Assembly (NCBI GenBank): GCA_014529385.2
Contig: CM043958.1
Span: 82,271,525-82,331,524, forward strand
Origin: Adiantum capillus-veneris
Taxonomy: Eukaryota; Streptophyta; Polypodiopsida; Polypodiales; Pteridaceae
Length of the DNA: 60,000 bases
Direction: 5' to 3'
The position numbers and the translations under genes were made by a program. Of this stretch, positions 10,824 to 23,400 are shown in pieces (position 1 is the first letter of the stretch; the number at the start of each line of letters is the position of its first letter). The notes beneath the pieces were generated by a model that saw only the letters and a program-made list of their open reading frames with translations, ran no database searches and was not told where the DNA came from.

Positions 10824-13800
10824 TTATCCTTGAATGCCGATTGAAGATGAGCAAAAGCTCAACTTCTCCTTGTTGACCACCTTTGTAAACATGTCTGCAG
10901 GATTTTCACTTGTATGCACCTTTCCTAGCTTTAGCTGTCCCTCTTCCAAAAGAGTGCGTATGAAGTGATATCTCACCTCAATGTGCTTTGTCCTTGAATG
11001 AAAGGCTGAGTTCTTCGCAAGATGGATAGCGCTTTGGCTATCACTGTACAAGGCACAATTGTCTTGTTTGAATCCAAGCTCTTCTAAGAATCTGTGAAGC
11101 TACAGAATTTCTTTGCTTGCCTCCGTCATTGCTACATACTCTGCTTCCGTGGTAGAAAGTGAAACCACTTTCTGCAGCTTTGAAGCCCATCTTACTGTTG
11201 TGCCTCCAACCGTGAACACATAGCCAGTAGTGCTCCTTCGAGTATCTTTGTCACCTGCCATATTTGCATCAGCATACCCTTCTAGAAAAATATCAGTTCC
11301 TCCAAAATACAAAGCATTTGTTGTTGTCCCTTTTAGATACCTAAGTATCCATTTCACAGCTTGCCAATGCTCTTTACCTGGGTTGTCCATGAACCTACTC
11401 ACAACTCCCACTGCACGTGCAATGTCTGGCCTTGTCCAGACCATAGCATACATTAGAGAACCTACCGCTGCAGCATATGGAACTTTAGACATATAGGCTA
11501 TCTCCTCTTGTGTCTTTGGACACATATCCTTCGTTAGTTTAAAATGACCAGCCAAAGGTGTAGAAACTGGTTTTGCATTTTGCATTGCAAACCTTTCTAG
11601 TACCTTCTTGATGTAATCTTCTTGAGATAGCTTTATTGTCTTCTTCGTCCTGTCCCTTGATATTTTCATACCAAGTATCCTCTTTGCAGCACCTAAATCT
11701 TTCATTGAAAAAGATTTGGAAAACTCCTCTTTTAGGTCTTTGATGTCCTGCATGTTAGCACTTGCAATCAACATGTCATCAACATACAACATTAGGATGA
11801 TGAATTTCCCATCTCCCAAATTCTCCGTGTAGACGCAGTGATCCGAGTTGCATCTTGTGAATCCATGATCCAACATCCATCGATCAAACTTCAAGTACCA
11901 TTGTCTTGATGCTTGCTTTAAACCATACAAGCTCTTCTTTAATCTGCAAACCATTTTCTCCTTACCTTTTACTTCATACCCCTTTGGTTGAAGCATGTAG
12001 ATTTCCTCCTCTAAGTCACCGTGAGGGAATGTCGTATTTACATCGATTTGCTCGAGATTTAGATCATGAGCAGCCACAAGGCTTAAGACAAGCCTAATTG
12101 AGTTCATTTTTACAACAGGAGAAAATATTTCATTGAAGTCAATACCTTTCTTTTGAGAAAAACCTTTTACCACAAGCCTAGATTTGTACCTTTTCTTCCC
12201 ACCTTCTTCTTCCTTTAGCTTGTACACCCATTTGTTTTGAAGTGCCCGCTTACCTTTAGGCAACTCAACCAACTCCCATGTTTGGTTGCGACGTAGTGAG
12301 TCCATCTCCACTTGCATGCTCTTCATCCATTCTTCTTTGGATTCATGTTGCATAGCTTCTTCATATGATTCCGGCTCTCCAGAATCTGAGATCAAGAGAT
12401 GGTTGAAGGAAGGAACAAACCTTTCTGGAGGTCTACTTGCTCTTGTAGATCTTCGGGGAATAGGTTGAGGCTCGTCATTTGGTTGACGTTGTTGCACATT
12501 GTCACCGTTTGCAGTCCTTGAGTCTTCACCGTCCTCAAGCTCCATGTACTCATCACCTGTTTCTTTTGTTTGTTTTCTTTCCAAGTAATCTTTGTACATA
12601 TTTTGTTCGTTAAAAATTACATCCCTAATCCTTAAGATTTTACCATCTTCAGGATTCCATAGGCGATACCCAAAGTCTCCTTCTCCATAGCCAATGAAGA
12701 AACACTTTTTGGACTTTGCATCTAACTTTGATCTTAGGCTTCTATCTATGTGCATGAAAGCCTCACACCCAAACACTTTGAGAAATGCATAATTCACCGG
12801 TTTACCTGTCCATGCCTCTTCTGGAACTCCCCCATCCAATGCCGTTGAGGGTGACCGATTGATTAAGTACACAGACGTACTTACAGCTTCCGCCCAAAGC
12901 TCAAGCGGTAGGCCTGCATGTAGCCGCATGCTTCGTGCTCGTTCCATGATTGTCTTGTTCATCCTTTCCGAAATCCCATTTTGTTGAGGTGTCCTTGGGG
13001 TTGTTCTTTGCCTCCGAATGCCATTGCTAGCACAAAAGCTTTCAAAAGCTTGGCTGCAATATTCGTCTCCATTGTCGGATCTGATGCATTTAACCTTGGT
13101 ACCTGTTTCATTCTCCACAAAGGCTTTCCACCTTTGAAATATGAAAAATACATCGGATTTATTCTTCATGACATAAACCCATGTTTTTCTAGTCGCATCG
13201 TCTATGAATGTTACATAGTACAATGAGCCACCAAGTGATGGTGTACTTGCAGGACCCCAAGCATCAGAATGAACCAACTCAAGTTTTTTATTTTTTCTTT
13301 CATTTCTTGATTTTTGAAATTTTACCCTCTTTTGTTTACCATAAACACAATCTTCACAGAACTCTAAGTCCACTTCTTTCAAACCTGGTAGAAGCTTCTT
13401 TGTTTGAAGGATTTGCATTCCTTTGGCACTCATATGCCCAAGTCGGTAGTGCAATACTGCACTGTCAACTTCTGTAGTTTCTGCACAAGTTGAAGGTTGC
13501 GTGCTAACAGTACACAAGTAAAGTGTACCGACTTTTTCACCCTTGGCAACCACCAAAGATCCCTTTGAGATCTTCCACCGTTTGTTTCTGAATGCAATGT
13601 TGTGACCTTCATCGTCCAATTGTCCTGTAGAGATCAAATTTTTGCAAAGAGAAGGAACATGCCTAACATCTTTAAGCTTCCATTCATTTCTGTCAGCAGT
13701 TTTGACAGAAACTGTACCTTTGCCGACAATCTCACAAGCTTCATCATCTCCCAAGTATACATACCCAAAATTACCTTTGGTGTAGTCTTGGAAATGTTGC

Positions 13801-14711
13801 TTGTGTGGTGTCGCATGGAATGAAGCCCCGTAATCTACTATCCAGGAATTAGACACATTGTCTAATGAGAGAATTAGAGCATCTTGCTCTACTTTACCTG
13901 CCACATTGGCCTCCGATGTTGGCTTGTTGTCTTGAGACTCTGTCTCCTTCTTCTTCTTGGACCAACAATCCTTCTTGACGTGGCCCTTCTTGTCGCAGTT
14001 CCAACATTCAAGAACTGACTTTGTGCGTGACTTGCTCCACCTTGAGCGATCACGACCCTTTTGGGTTTTGAACCTCTCCTTAAGCCTTCCTCTTGTTTCC
14101 ACTGATAGTGCAACACTTGATGATTCTCCTGTGCTTCTCCTTCGCATTTCCTCGCTTAGGAGAACACCCACAACATCATCAAACTTAAGAGTATTTGTGC
14201 CAGAGATAGAATTACTTACAGCCATCACAAGGCTGTCCCAACTATCCGGTAGAGATGATAGTATAAGGAGAGCTCGCACTTCGTCATCGAAATTGATTTT
14301 CACTGATCGAAGTTGACTTATGTTTGTGTTAAAGTCATTTAGGTGTTCTGCAACTGAACCATTCTCTGCCATCTTTAGATTGAACAAGCGCTTCATAAGA
14401 AATATCTTATTGGATGCCGATGGTTTCTCATAGAAGTCGTCAAGTGACTTCATCAAGTCCTCCGTGGTCTTCATCTCTGAAACATTGAAGGCCACCGTTG
14501 ACGCCAAGCTTAACCAGATTGTTCCCAGTGCCTTTCGATCAAGGACAATCCATGCTTCATCTGCCATTGTTGCGGGCTTCTTCGCAAGACCGCCTAGTGG
14601 AAAATAGAGGTCCTTCTGGTAGAGATAGTCTTCAATCTGCATCTTCCAATGTTGGTAGTTTTTGCCATTGCAATCTTGAGCTTCCCTTCCTCCGCCATAA
14701 CTCCCACTCAA
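10824..14711 (-). pseudogene. Copia-2 gag-pol polyprotein, one in-frame stop
   Basis: The frame runs 1203 codons from ATG 14711 to TAG at 11100-11102, then stays open to 10824. In order it encodes: gag (about 1-230); zinc knuckle CWNCDKKGHVKKDCW (about 237); protease at about 291, where the expected D-S/T-G reads DYG; integrase with HYRLGH...CEDC and core residues in HSDAWGP, RSDNGDEY and NGISERMN; RT with YVDD (about 976); and RNase H (STTEAEYVAM, about 1188). After the TAG it continues with YSDSQSAIHLAKN and TKHIEVRYHFIR, the rest of RNase H. Copia homologues usually have Trp near the TAG, so TGG to TAG is likely. The Ser-to-Tyr change in the protease would by itself abolish processing. Confidence 0.95.
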
Positions 14712-14753
14712 TTCAAGGAATCCTTTCCTTGAGATAATTTAGCTAAGAGCAAA

Positions 14754-14769
14754 CCTTGCTCTGATACCA
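14754..14769 (-). promoter_or_regulatory. Copia-2 primer-binding site
   Basis: On the minus strand, TGGTATCAGAGCAAGG starts two bases after the 5' LTR. This is an exact match to the classic initiator-Met tRNA primer site of plant copia elements. Confidence 0.95.
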
Positions 14770-14771
14770 GT

Positions 14772-15497
14772 TGTTAGAAAATAAGACGTAGCTAAATAGA
14801 TAATTGAGTAGATTACTTAATGGAGAGAGACAGATTTATATACACGAGATTATAGAGTAGAGAGAGAGAGAGAGTACACACGATATACGTGGTTCACCCA
14901 ATGTGGGCTACATCCACGGAAAAGCAGCCACTCAATGGTTTTAGTACTTCAAAACAAGAAGTAGTTTACAAAGGGATTATACCCTTAATGGAGCTCCCGC
15001 CTTGCTTCACTCTCACCACCTCACACTCACCTTGTTGCATCAACTTCACACTATGAAATGTGTGTAAAAATGGCCTCCTTTTATAGGCCAAAAGGGCTGC
15101 CCTCTCTTATGAGAGACAGCCATGTGTAGCCGCCCTTATGCGAATAAGTCCAAATCGGACCCTCCAATCCGCCCATGTGTGGCTGCCCTTGAGAAGACAA
15201 GTCCGCTTTTGAATTCGACCACTGGCCATTGACTTCCGACCACCGGCCAACCGACCGGTTGTTTTCCGACCACTTTCCGGCCGCCGTCCGGCCATAATAT
15301 TCTGGCGAAAAAAAAGTCTCGGGGGCCTCCGCCCCCAAGGCCTTTAAAGTTGCCCCTGATTCTTGTCCGTGAAAATTTTGGTTTTCGGTGAATGATTTTC
15401 CTTCACGCACGATGGCTTCTCCTCATAATGGGGGCCTTACAAATGTGCGCTTTTACCACATAAAATTACAAGGGTAAATCAGGCTCCATACTTAACA
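14772..15497 (-). repeat. Copia-2 5' LTR
   Basis: 726 bp, the partner of 10010-10763. It is shorter because part of a GGCC-rich block is missing (near 15215-15250). It contains the promoter for the element (TATA box at 15079-15085). Confidence 0.95.
15079..15085 (-). promoter_or_regulatory. TATA box of Copia-2 5' LTR
   Basis: TATAAAA on the minus strand, set in GGCCTATAAAAGGAGGCC, with transcription heading toward gag. The same box occurs in the other LTR at 10317-10323. Confidence 0.75.
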
Positions 15498-15502
15498 GTT
15501 AA

Positions 15503-15902
15503 TGTATTTTGGAAAATTGCAGCCTTTGTGAGGGTCGAGTGAGGTTTTTTTGAAGCCTTGCCTTGGGAGCTTTGGTACCTTGGCAAGGTGGATTAGGTAC
15601 TGGAGCGAACCCCCGACTGTCCCCGCTAAAGACCTCATATGTCGTTTACGACTATGGGATGGATGTATGGATATGTGGTACATGACAGCGTATGGATTGC
15701 ATTTGCATACAAGTCCATGTGGACATTGTTTTAGAGTATTTATGCATAGTATTGAGTCAGTCTGTGGCAAAGTGAGTCAGTGGATTTTCCCTTGGCAGTG
15801 AAAGATTTTCTGTTAGTGTTTATGAGCACTTTGGTTGAGATTGTCACTTGACATATTGTCCAAATACAAACGGAACTCTGCTGAAATTTTGTCAAAAATC
15901 CT
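15503..15902 (+). other. Copia-1 leader, second part
   Basis: The continuation of the Copia-1 leader after the nested element. Non-coding, reaching to the gag start. Confidence 0.65.
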
Positions 15903-17882
15903 TTGGAAGAAATTGAGAGAGTGAAGATTGCAGAAAGTTCAACTCAAGTCACACAGATTGTTGGAGAGAAGCTGACCAGAGAGAACTACAACATATGGTC
16001 TTACAGGATGGAGAACTTTATCATTGGCAAAGGTTTATGGGACTACATTACAGGTGAACAAGAGTGTCTTGAGGTTGGTTTGGAACCAAACAAAGAGAAT
16101 GTTGAAGCACATAAAACATGGCAAGCAAGAGTAGAAGCTTACAAGAAGTGGGTTGAGAATTCAAGAAAAGTGATGCATTGGATTTCACTATGCATTAGTG
16201 ACTTTTTTATACCACATGTGAAGAAGGCTCAATCTCCAAAGAAAGCATGGGAGATACTAGCAAGAATGAATAGCTCCAATACACAACCGCGAAAAGTTCA
16301 CTTGAAGCAAAGGTTACATTGTGTATGGCGAGGAAATAGATCCATATCAGATTATGTGATAGAGATAAAGTAAATACAGGAAGATCTTGCGAGCATTAAT
16401 GTTGAAGTTCCGGATGATGACTTAGTTTCAGTGACATTGAATGGTTTGGGACCGGAATACAAGTCATTGGATACATCTATATCTGTTCGAGGACACATGC
16501 CTAATTTTGAAGAGTTAGTAAACCTTTGTTTGCAAGAAGAGGTGAAGTTAGGCAAGTTGGGTCCTTCTACATCAAATAACAATTCCAAAGATGAGGTTTT
16601 TTACTCTAGAGGTCGTGGAAACAATAGAGGTGGAAGAGGAAACTATGGTCGTGGAAACAATGCTGGAAGAGGTCAATGGCAAAACCAACAAAGTCAAAGT
16701 TACAATGATTACAGCCAAAGAGGCAGGGGGAGAGCCCGACCTTGTGGACGTGGAGGTGGACGATTTGTACATCCTCAAAGAGATGGATATTGTAACAGAT
16801 GTGGCATTTATGGTAACTTTGAAAGAGAATGTTCGACAAGGCTAAATCAAAATCGTGATCGTGGTGGAAGAGGCCGAGGTTATGACAAACATGGAGGAAA
16901 CTTTGTTGGATACAATCCTCATGATCAAAATATATATGACAATAGATCGAGTGGACATTTATTTCCTATGGAGCATGTTGTTGGAAGCATGGTGGAGCCA
17001 CATCATACAGATGATTGGTATTTAGATAGTGGTGCCACAAATCATATGACATATCATGGTGAATGGTTTGATAGAAAAGAGAAGTTAGAAGAGGACGAGT
17101 TTGTCGCTACAGGTGATGATACTATGCATCGGATTACGCATATTGGTTCAGTTCCATTAGTAGAAAAAGACGGGACATACAACACATTGGGAGATGTTCT
17201 ATATGTGCCTTCAATCACAAAGAATTTTGCATCAGTTGAACAAATGACAGATCAAGGGTTGCAAGTCCGTTTTTATCGTTATGACTGCTTCATAGAGGAG
17301 TTTCACAAAGGCAAAACAGGCAAGATATTGACACATGGAAGAAAGAAAGGTCGCTTGTTCTCATTGGAAGCTGGAGATCCATGTTTACACAGCGGTATGT
17401 ATGCAAACAAATCAGCCACTCAAGATGATTGGACAGAGTTATGGCATAAGAGGATTGGTCATGTCAATTTTAGAAGATTCAAGCATATGCAATCAAATCA
17501 AATTGTATGTGGATTACCAAAGTTTGGCAGATTGAATTTTGATCATGTTTGTGAAGCTTGTCAATTTGGAAAGCAATCTCGTTTACCATTTCCAAAGAGG
17601 GGCAGAATTAGCCAAAGTCCTTTGGAAATTGTTCATTCAGATATTTGGGGACCTTGTGATCATGCTACGCTGAATGTTTGTCGATATTTTATCACATTCA
17701 CAGATGATTACAGCAGAATGACATGGGTTTACTTTCTAAAGGCAAAGTCAGAGGCATTTGAGGTATTCTTGGAGTTCAAAGTTATGGTTGAGAAAGAGAA
17801 TGGTTGTCAAATTAAGTGCCTACGTACATATGGAGGGGGAGAGTACATGTCACACAGTTTTGATGATTACTTATGTGAATAA
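15903..17882 (+). pseudogene. Copia-1 gag, protease and integrase N-half
   Basis: One frame with a TAA at 16371-16373 and a terminal TAA at 17880-17882. Gag has the copia pattern (ENYNIWSYRMENFIIGKGLWDYI), then an RGG-rich basic stretch and a knuckle CNRCGIYGNFEREC in which the usual His is Asn. The protease site is intact (DWYLDSGATNHM). Integrase begins with WHKRIGHVNF...CEACQFGKQ and a core starting HSDIWGP; the second Asp motif reads LRTYGGGEY instead of RSDNGGE, so that Asp is lost. The expected initiating ATG reads TTG. Codons after 17882 stay in the same frame. Confidence 0.85.
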
Positions 17883-20293
17883 GGCATAAGAAGACAGATT
17901 ACTTGCAGATACACACCACAATAAAATGGAGTTGATGAGAGAAAGAATAGAGTCATAGCAGAGATTGCAAGAGCCATGATGAATGAGATGAATATGCCAT
18001 TAACATATTGGGCTGAAGCGGTTCATACAGCGTTACACATTATGAATTGATCACCAACAGCTGCCATTCATGAAATTTCATCTTATAAGAGACTTTATGG
18101 GATCAAGCCAACAGTTGCTTACAAGAAAGTTTTTGGATGTGTTTGCTATGTTCATGTGCCAAATGAATCAAGAAAGAAGATGGAGCCAAAGGCAATGAAG
18201 TGTATATTCTTGGGCTACCCAGTTGAAAAGAAAGGTTACAAGTGATATGATCCTCCGACAAGACAAGTTTATGTCAGTAGAGATGTCAGATTTTGTGAGC
18301 ATGAACCATGGTATATACCAAAGCCAGTGATGATAGAAGATGAGTATGAAGAGCAAGAGAATGTGCATCATGTTGTTGATAAGCCAGGACCATCAACCAG
18401 AACTATTTCAGGACCACATATGGCAGAGGAGAGTACAGGAAGTGTCAACCCATGGAGCGGTCGTTTGCAAGATAAGAAGTAAGACGATAAAGGCAAGAAG
18501 AAAGTGGTTGAGGAGAGTTCTGGAGATGAAAGCCTCGATAAAGAGCATGGTTTACCACACTTGAGGACACCTGGAAGTAAGCATATTGAGAAATATGTAC
18601 CCCCATATGCAAGAGTTGAAGAGAAGAGTGCACCAGAGTTGAGAAGATCAGAGAGGGTGCATTATCTAGTTGATAGATTGACATACAATGGTTACATGTA
18701 TACACATTATGCATACATGGTTTCACGTGTGCAACATAAAGAGCCTACATGTTTTCAAGAGGCAATTGGAAAATCAGAATGGGAGTCAGCTATGGATGAT
18801 GAGATGGATGCTCTTGTGAAGAATGACACTTGGGGTTTGGTTTGCTGCCAAGTGGAAAGAAAGCAATTGGTTCAAAATGGGTATACAAAGTCAAGTGCAA
18901 GTCAGATGGTAGTGTGGAAAGATACAAAGCGAGGCTTGTTGCTAAAGGTTATGCACAAACAAAAGGTCTTGATTATGATGAGACATTTAGTCCAATTGCA
19001 AAGATGACAACAGTCAGATTGGTGATAGCAATGGCAAGTATGTTCGGTTGGAAGTTACGGCAAATGGATGTCGATAATGTATTCTTGAATGGTGACTTGG
19101 AAGAAGAAGTTTATATGATACAGCCAGAGGGTTATCAACATCCAGAGTTTTCATATTATGTGTGTAAGTTGAAGAAAGCATTGTGTGGTTTGAAGCAAGC
19201 ATCTAGAGCTTGGTGTGAAAAGATAACCAGATTCTTGAAGAAGATTGGATTTAAACAGTCTACTGCTGATCACTCATTGTTTTTGAAGCATGTTGATGGA
19301 GAGATCGTCGTTATTGTTATCTATTTTGATGACTTGATTCTCACTGGAAGTCATGATGAGCAAATTTTGCATGTCAAGAAGAGTTTGTTGAGAGAATTCA
19401 ACATGAAGGACCTTGGTGAGTTGAGATATTTTTTGGGAATTGAAATTGTCGACACTTTATCAGGAATTTGGATGATACAAAGATAATACGCGTTGGATAT
19501 GCTTGAGAATTATGGAATGACAGCGTGCAAACCGGTTGATACACCTCTTGATCAAAATGTGAAGTTGATTGATGATGGACATTACATTGAGGATGTCACT
19601 ATGCATCGCAAGATGGTTGGAAGTCTTCTTTACTTGACAATAACAAGGCCATATTTGAGTTATGCAGTGGGTGTTTTGAGCCAATTCATGCAAAAGCCAT
19701 GTAAAAGTCATCTTGATGCAGTGAGACGGATTATGAGATATGTGAAAGCCACTGTCAGTTATGAAATGTTTTATGAAAAGAATGGGAAGCTTTGTGTTTA
19801 TGGTTACACAGATGCAGATTGGGCAGGAGATTTTATGGATAGAAGATCTACAAGTGGTTATGCATTTTCCATTGGCAATGGTATGATAAGTTGGAGTAGC
19901 AAGAAGCAATTAACTGTAGCATTATCAAGTACAGAAGCTGAATATCGTGGAGCAGCTTTGGCAGCATGTGAAGAGTCATGGTTGAGAGTACTTATGGTAG
20001 ACTTTGGTTTTGACTATCTTGACAGTGTCATTATATATTGTGACAATATTACCAGCATCATGTTGGCAAAGAATCCAGTTTACCATGCTCGCACTAAACA
20101 CATTGAGGTACATTATCACTTCATTAGAGAAAAAGTTTTGGCAGGTGAGATTGATTTGGTGTATGTGAAGACAAATGATCAAGTTGCGGATATATTTACA
20201 AAAGCTCTTGGAAAGGAGAAGTTTTGCTACTTTCGTGAAGCATTGGGAATCCATCATATGCAAGCTCATTCTGAGCTTGAGAGGGAGTGTTAA
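17883..20293 (+). pseudogene. Copia-1 integrase C-half, RT and RNase H
   Basis: This continues the polyprotein through several stops (near 17922, 18048, 18243, 18479) and a frameshift near 18835, where DTWG passes into LLPSGKKAIGSKWVYK in another frame. RT is well preserved (RYKARLVAKGYAQTKGLDY, LRQMDVDNVFLNGDLEEEVY), but the active site reads YFDD in place of YVDD. A TAA at 19484-19486 separates the RNase H half, which has YTDADWAGD, SSTEAEYRG and TKHIEVHYHFIREKV and ends at 20293. An old, inactive copy. Confidence 0.85.
20278..20287 (+). promoter_or_regulatory. Copia-1 polypurine tract
   Basis: TTGAGAGGGAG lies directly before TGTTAAAG at 20288, overlapping the end of the pol frame. Confidence 0.7.
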
Positions 20294-20517
20294 AGAATAT
20301 GATGTTAAAGAATATGTCCGTTGTGCTATGGGCGGCTGGACACTGACTATACTATGTTGTAAATATACTTTGGATAATAGTTCAAAAGCGAAGAAGAAGA
20401 GTGAGAGAAACACGTTGAATGGCTGCTGCAGGGTAACGATTGTGTGTGTGTCTGTCTCGATGTGTGTTGGTGTGTGTGTGTGTGTAGTCTTCTTTCCTAC
20501 CTTCTCCATCATCTACG

Positions 20518-20526
<9 letters not shown>
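20288..20526 (+). repeat. Copia-1 3' LTR
   Basis: Matches 9312-9540. The terminal CTCTACA of the 5' copy is replaced here by the start of a CT microsatellite, so the exact end is approximate. Confidence 0.85.
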
Positions 20527-20576
<50 letters not shown>

Positions 20577-20584
20577 CCCCCCCC
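20520..20584. repeat. (CT)n followed by poly-C, right flank of Copia-1
   Basis: About 55 bp of CT repeat, then 11 C. Together with 9244-9312 it brackets Copia-1. Confidence 0.95.
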
Positions 20585-21090
20585 GTAACATCTAGGTGGA
20601 TGCAGGACACAAGCATTGTTAACCCGCGTGCTTCATCGCCCATGGGAAGCAAGGTTGTGTGCTTGCTTGTTCCCGAGCTGGAGCTGAGCAGCTCGCGATC
20701 TGCACGCATAGGGTTTGAAGGGAGGAAGAGTCGTGCACCTGGGAAAGCGAGGTCGGTGTAGGTAGACAAGGTCGGACAAGAAGGTGTTGTGCAGCCTATA
20801 GGAGGAGGTGAGGGCTGGGAGAGTGGAGGGTTGTTGGGGAAGATTCCAACGAATCTTCGCAAAAATAAATTTTTTCCACGACCAAGTAGTAGTAGTATAA
20901 GCTATGTCTAAATGATTTACGAAAATCATTTCAAAAAAGGAAATCTGGAGATAATTTCGTTTGGAGTGAAGGCCAAAGGTTTGGCGAGGAGGCAAGTGGG
21001 AGGGTAGAGTTTGGGACGGGTGGTGCAAACGAGCCAAAACCGCCCATTAGCAGATCTCTCTCTCTCTCTATCAACCTCTGAAGGGTGGTG
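20585..21090. other. Anonymous sequence between Copia-1 and Gypsy-A
   Basis: No gene or repeat recognised. There is a short CT run near 21057-21069. It ends where homology to the Gypsy-B 3' region begins. Confidence 0.5.
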
Positions 21091-22042
21091 GACTGTAGAT
21101 TCCATCCTCGAAAGCTATTGAATTGAAGCTCGTTTGTTGAGGTGGAAGAGCATATGAGATGTATGTCCTTAGCCTCCTTCAGTCAGTGCAAAATCAAACA
21201 ACATTGGCACAGTAATTGCATTCTCATAAGCAATTAAAAATCATATGCAGTTGTAGGCAGACAATTTGATTGGTAACAAAATTTTAAACCTTTTGTCAGC
21301 AATAAACATTAAATTGCAATATAATAAAACGCATAAACAGCTGTAAAGGTAAAAAATTAAACAAGTATGGGGTCGCTAATTTAACGATCGAAAGGCACTA
21401 AAGATCGATTATTAATACCATGGGTAAGCTTCTTAATTTTTTCTGGTCAATTAAGTTGTTTAATCGTGAGAGCCAAGTATTTCATGTTCGAGGACTGACC
21501 AGAGGCTATACCTCGAAGACCTTGTAGTTAAGCTACGATAAAAAGGAATTTCTCATGAATCATCGCCTGACTGATTACCTTTTCTTTGACCCCCCAAAGT
21601 CTTTTCACAATGATTCAATTTTGATATGTGTGCTTATTTTGTATGCCTTGGGTTTTTTGCTTTTCAAGGAAAAGCGCTCACACTGGGAACCTCTAGGGCT
21701 CTAGTACCATAGTCGATACATGTGAGTGAAGTACCAAATCAAGCTGAGATTTCTCTTCCAGCTTAAGATTTTACATTGTGGCACTTTGAATTTTTGTTTG
21801 TTCGTTTTCAGCATTTTAATTTTGTAACTTTGGGGGGTCATATAACACTGTTACCCTCCCCAGGCTCATCACACTAGTAAACTCCCTTTATAATACTTAA
21901 GCTAAAGGTCATTAGGGACTAAGCCCACTAGAAAGCCCTAGTACATTTCACACAATGCTGCCTAAATCGGATTAAGAACCTAAGTAACCATTGATTATTA
22001 GGAAGACATTCCCCATGGTATTAAGAGAAGATCTCTAACACC

Positions 22043-22098
22043 TAGCTTGGTCAAACTAGCTTAGTCAAACTAGCTTAGTCAAACTAGCTTAGTCAAAC
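22043..22098. repeat. Four tandem 14-bp units in Gypsy-A 3' region
   Basis: TAGCTTAGTCAAAC repeated four times (the first unit has GG for AG). Gypsy-B has only about two diverged units at the matching place (near 26358-26390), so the array grew in A or shrank in B. Confidence 0.9.
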
Positions 22099-22789
22099 TC
22101 CTTGATTTTTAAGCCTAGACAAGTGATTATGACAAAAAATTACATTGAATTTAATGGTTGATACCAAGCAAATGTGTTGAATATTATGCTACCAATCACA
22201 ATCAAAGCAGACAAACATGGATGCAAAAAAGATAAGGGGCAATGCTAATGGACAAGAAACACCTATTTGTGTTGATGGTCGCGCTTGATTTGAAGTGTGA
22301 ACGAGAGAAAGATCCCATGAAGGTTCATATCCTAACCACAGCAACACGTTCCTGTGCACACTAGGAAACACAAAGAATACCTCTAGGAGGCACATCAGTG
22401 GGAAAAAAGAACTTTGGTAATCACTCAACTCTAAAACAGAAACACTCCTATCGTACTAATCTTACCTACCCTCCATCACTCGAGTGATGAGGATCAAAGG
22501 TGTTTTATGGCATAGGTTTCTGTTTCAGTGTACCGGATGTGAATGTGTAGGTCTAAGTCAATGTTTTGACTTTTATTATGCATACTTGTTTGCTAATTGC
22601 TCTTGCTCTTTATTTTTTTTGTTTTTTGTGAGTATAAGGCTTTATATATACATTCCCTAAGATTGGGATATTGAGAAGTCAAGGAGGAAGGTTGAGAGGG
22701 AAGCAAGTGAATGATGGATGTCAGCAAACACTCCCCCCTTCCTTGGGTAGATCATACCTTTTGGAATGATATTGTCACCCTTTGAAACC

Positions 22790-23400
22790 AACTGTTCCAA
22801 GTTGTTATAGGTGAAGGCTTTAACCAATAGTTTTCGACCGCCCTATGCATTTCATCTAGTTGCAAGGGTGGTAAGGTACTCTCCCATGATTTTATTTGCA
22901 ACATTGTTGTAGGTGGTGAACTTACAACGGGAGGTGCAAAATCTTTCTTGCTTGTATGGATATGTACAATGGTAGGTGGAGGTTGTGTTGAAGCTTCTAT
23001 TTCCGTATAGGAACTACACGAAGAGCAAGAAGCTTCATTTGATTTCGATGTCCCTGAGCTAGGTGGAACAAATCGTTCTTTCTTTGGTACCCAAACTAGC
23101 TGCGGAGCAAGTGTGTAGCATTACATGATTTTTTCCTTTCCACGATCTTCAATTTGTTTTGGAGCCACAAGATTGAGCTCACATGGGCCCGGTGACAGGT
23201 AAGAACACAATCTACGTTCTGGCACCCAGATTTGATCGTTTCCTTGGTAGTAGCCTTGGGCTTCCAATAGTCGTTTAGGAAACCAACACCATGTTTCCTT
23301 ACATTTCTTGGAGCGAGTGGGACGTTTCTTACAAGGCTTCTGTTTTTTAGCACTGGCTATGGTCGCTAAAGAAGCTTTAGGGACCCACTTGTATGTTTTC
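22790..23400 (-). pseudogene. Gypsy-A WxPK-tail region
   Basis: Minus-strand frames encode TYKWVPKASL, WCWFPKRLLEAQGYY, QIWVPERR and, after a stop near 23120, LVWVPKKERFVPPSSG followed by a Ser-rich stretch and SWESTLPPLQLDE. This parallels the Gypsy-B tail at 27486-28250 in order and spacing. It joins upstream directly to the gag/protease end near 23390-23425, the internal deletion junction. Function unknown; the repeated W-x-P-K/R motif is the visible feature. Confidence 0.75.

Larger units (their letters stand above)
10010..15497 (-). mobile_element. Copia-2: nearly intact Ty1/copia (Tnt1/Tork-like) element
   Basis: A full-length minus-strand element of 5488 bp bounded by two highly similar LTRs (TGTTA...TAACA in plus orientation) and flanked by the 5-bp target duplication GTTAA (10005-10009 and 15498-15502). 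It has a PBS (14754-14769), a single long gag-pol frame (14711 to 10824) broken by one stop, and a polypurine tract (10765-10775). The protein most resembles the tobacco Tnt1 type. Near-identical LTRs and an almost open frame indicate a recent insertion, younger than Copia-1. Confidence 0.95.
9312..20526 (+). mobile_element. Copia-1: degenerate Ty1/copia retrotransposon, interrupted by Copia-2
   Basis: The element has matching LTRs (9312-9540 and 20288 to about 20526), an initiator-Met-type primer site after the 5' LTR, a gag-pol region (15903-20293) and a purine tract before the 3' LTR. Its leader is split at 10009/15498 by Copia-2. Coding order is gag, protease, integrase, RT, RNase H, which defines copia. 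Many stops and at least one frameshift make it non-functional. Both outer ends run into CT microsatellite, so the target duplication cannot be told from the repeat. Confidence 0.9.

Noticed and set aside
13957-14316. Plus-strand ORFs within Copia-2 and the gypsy elements
   Set aside because: These lie opposite long conserved retroelement frames and have no recognisable content.
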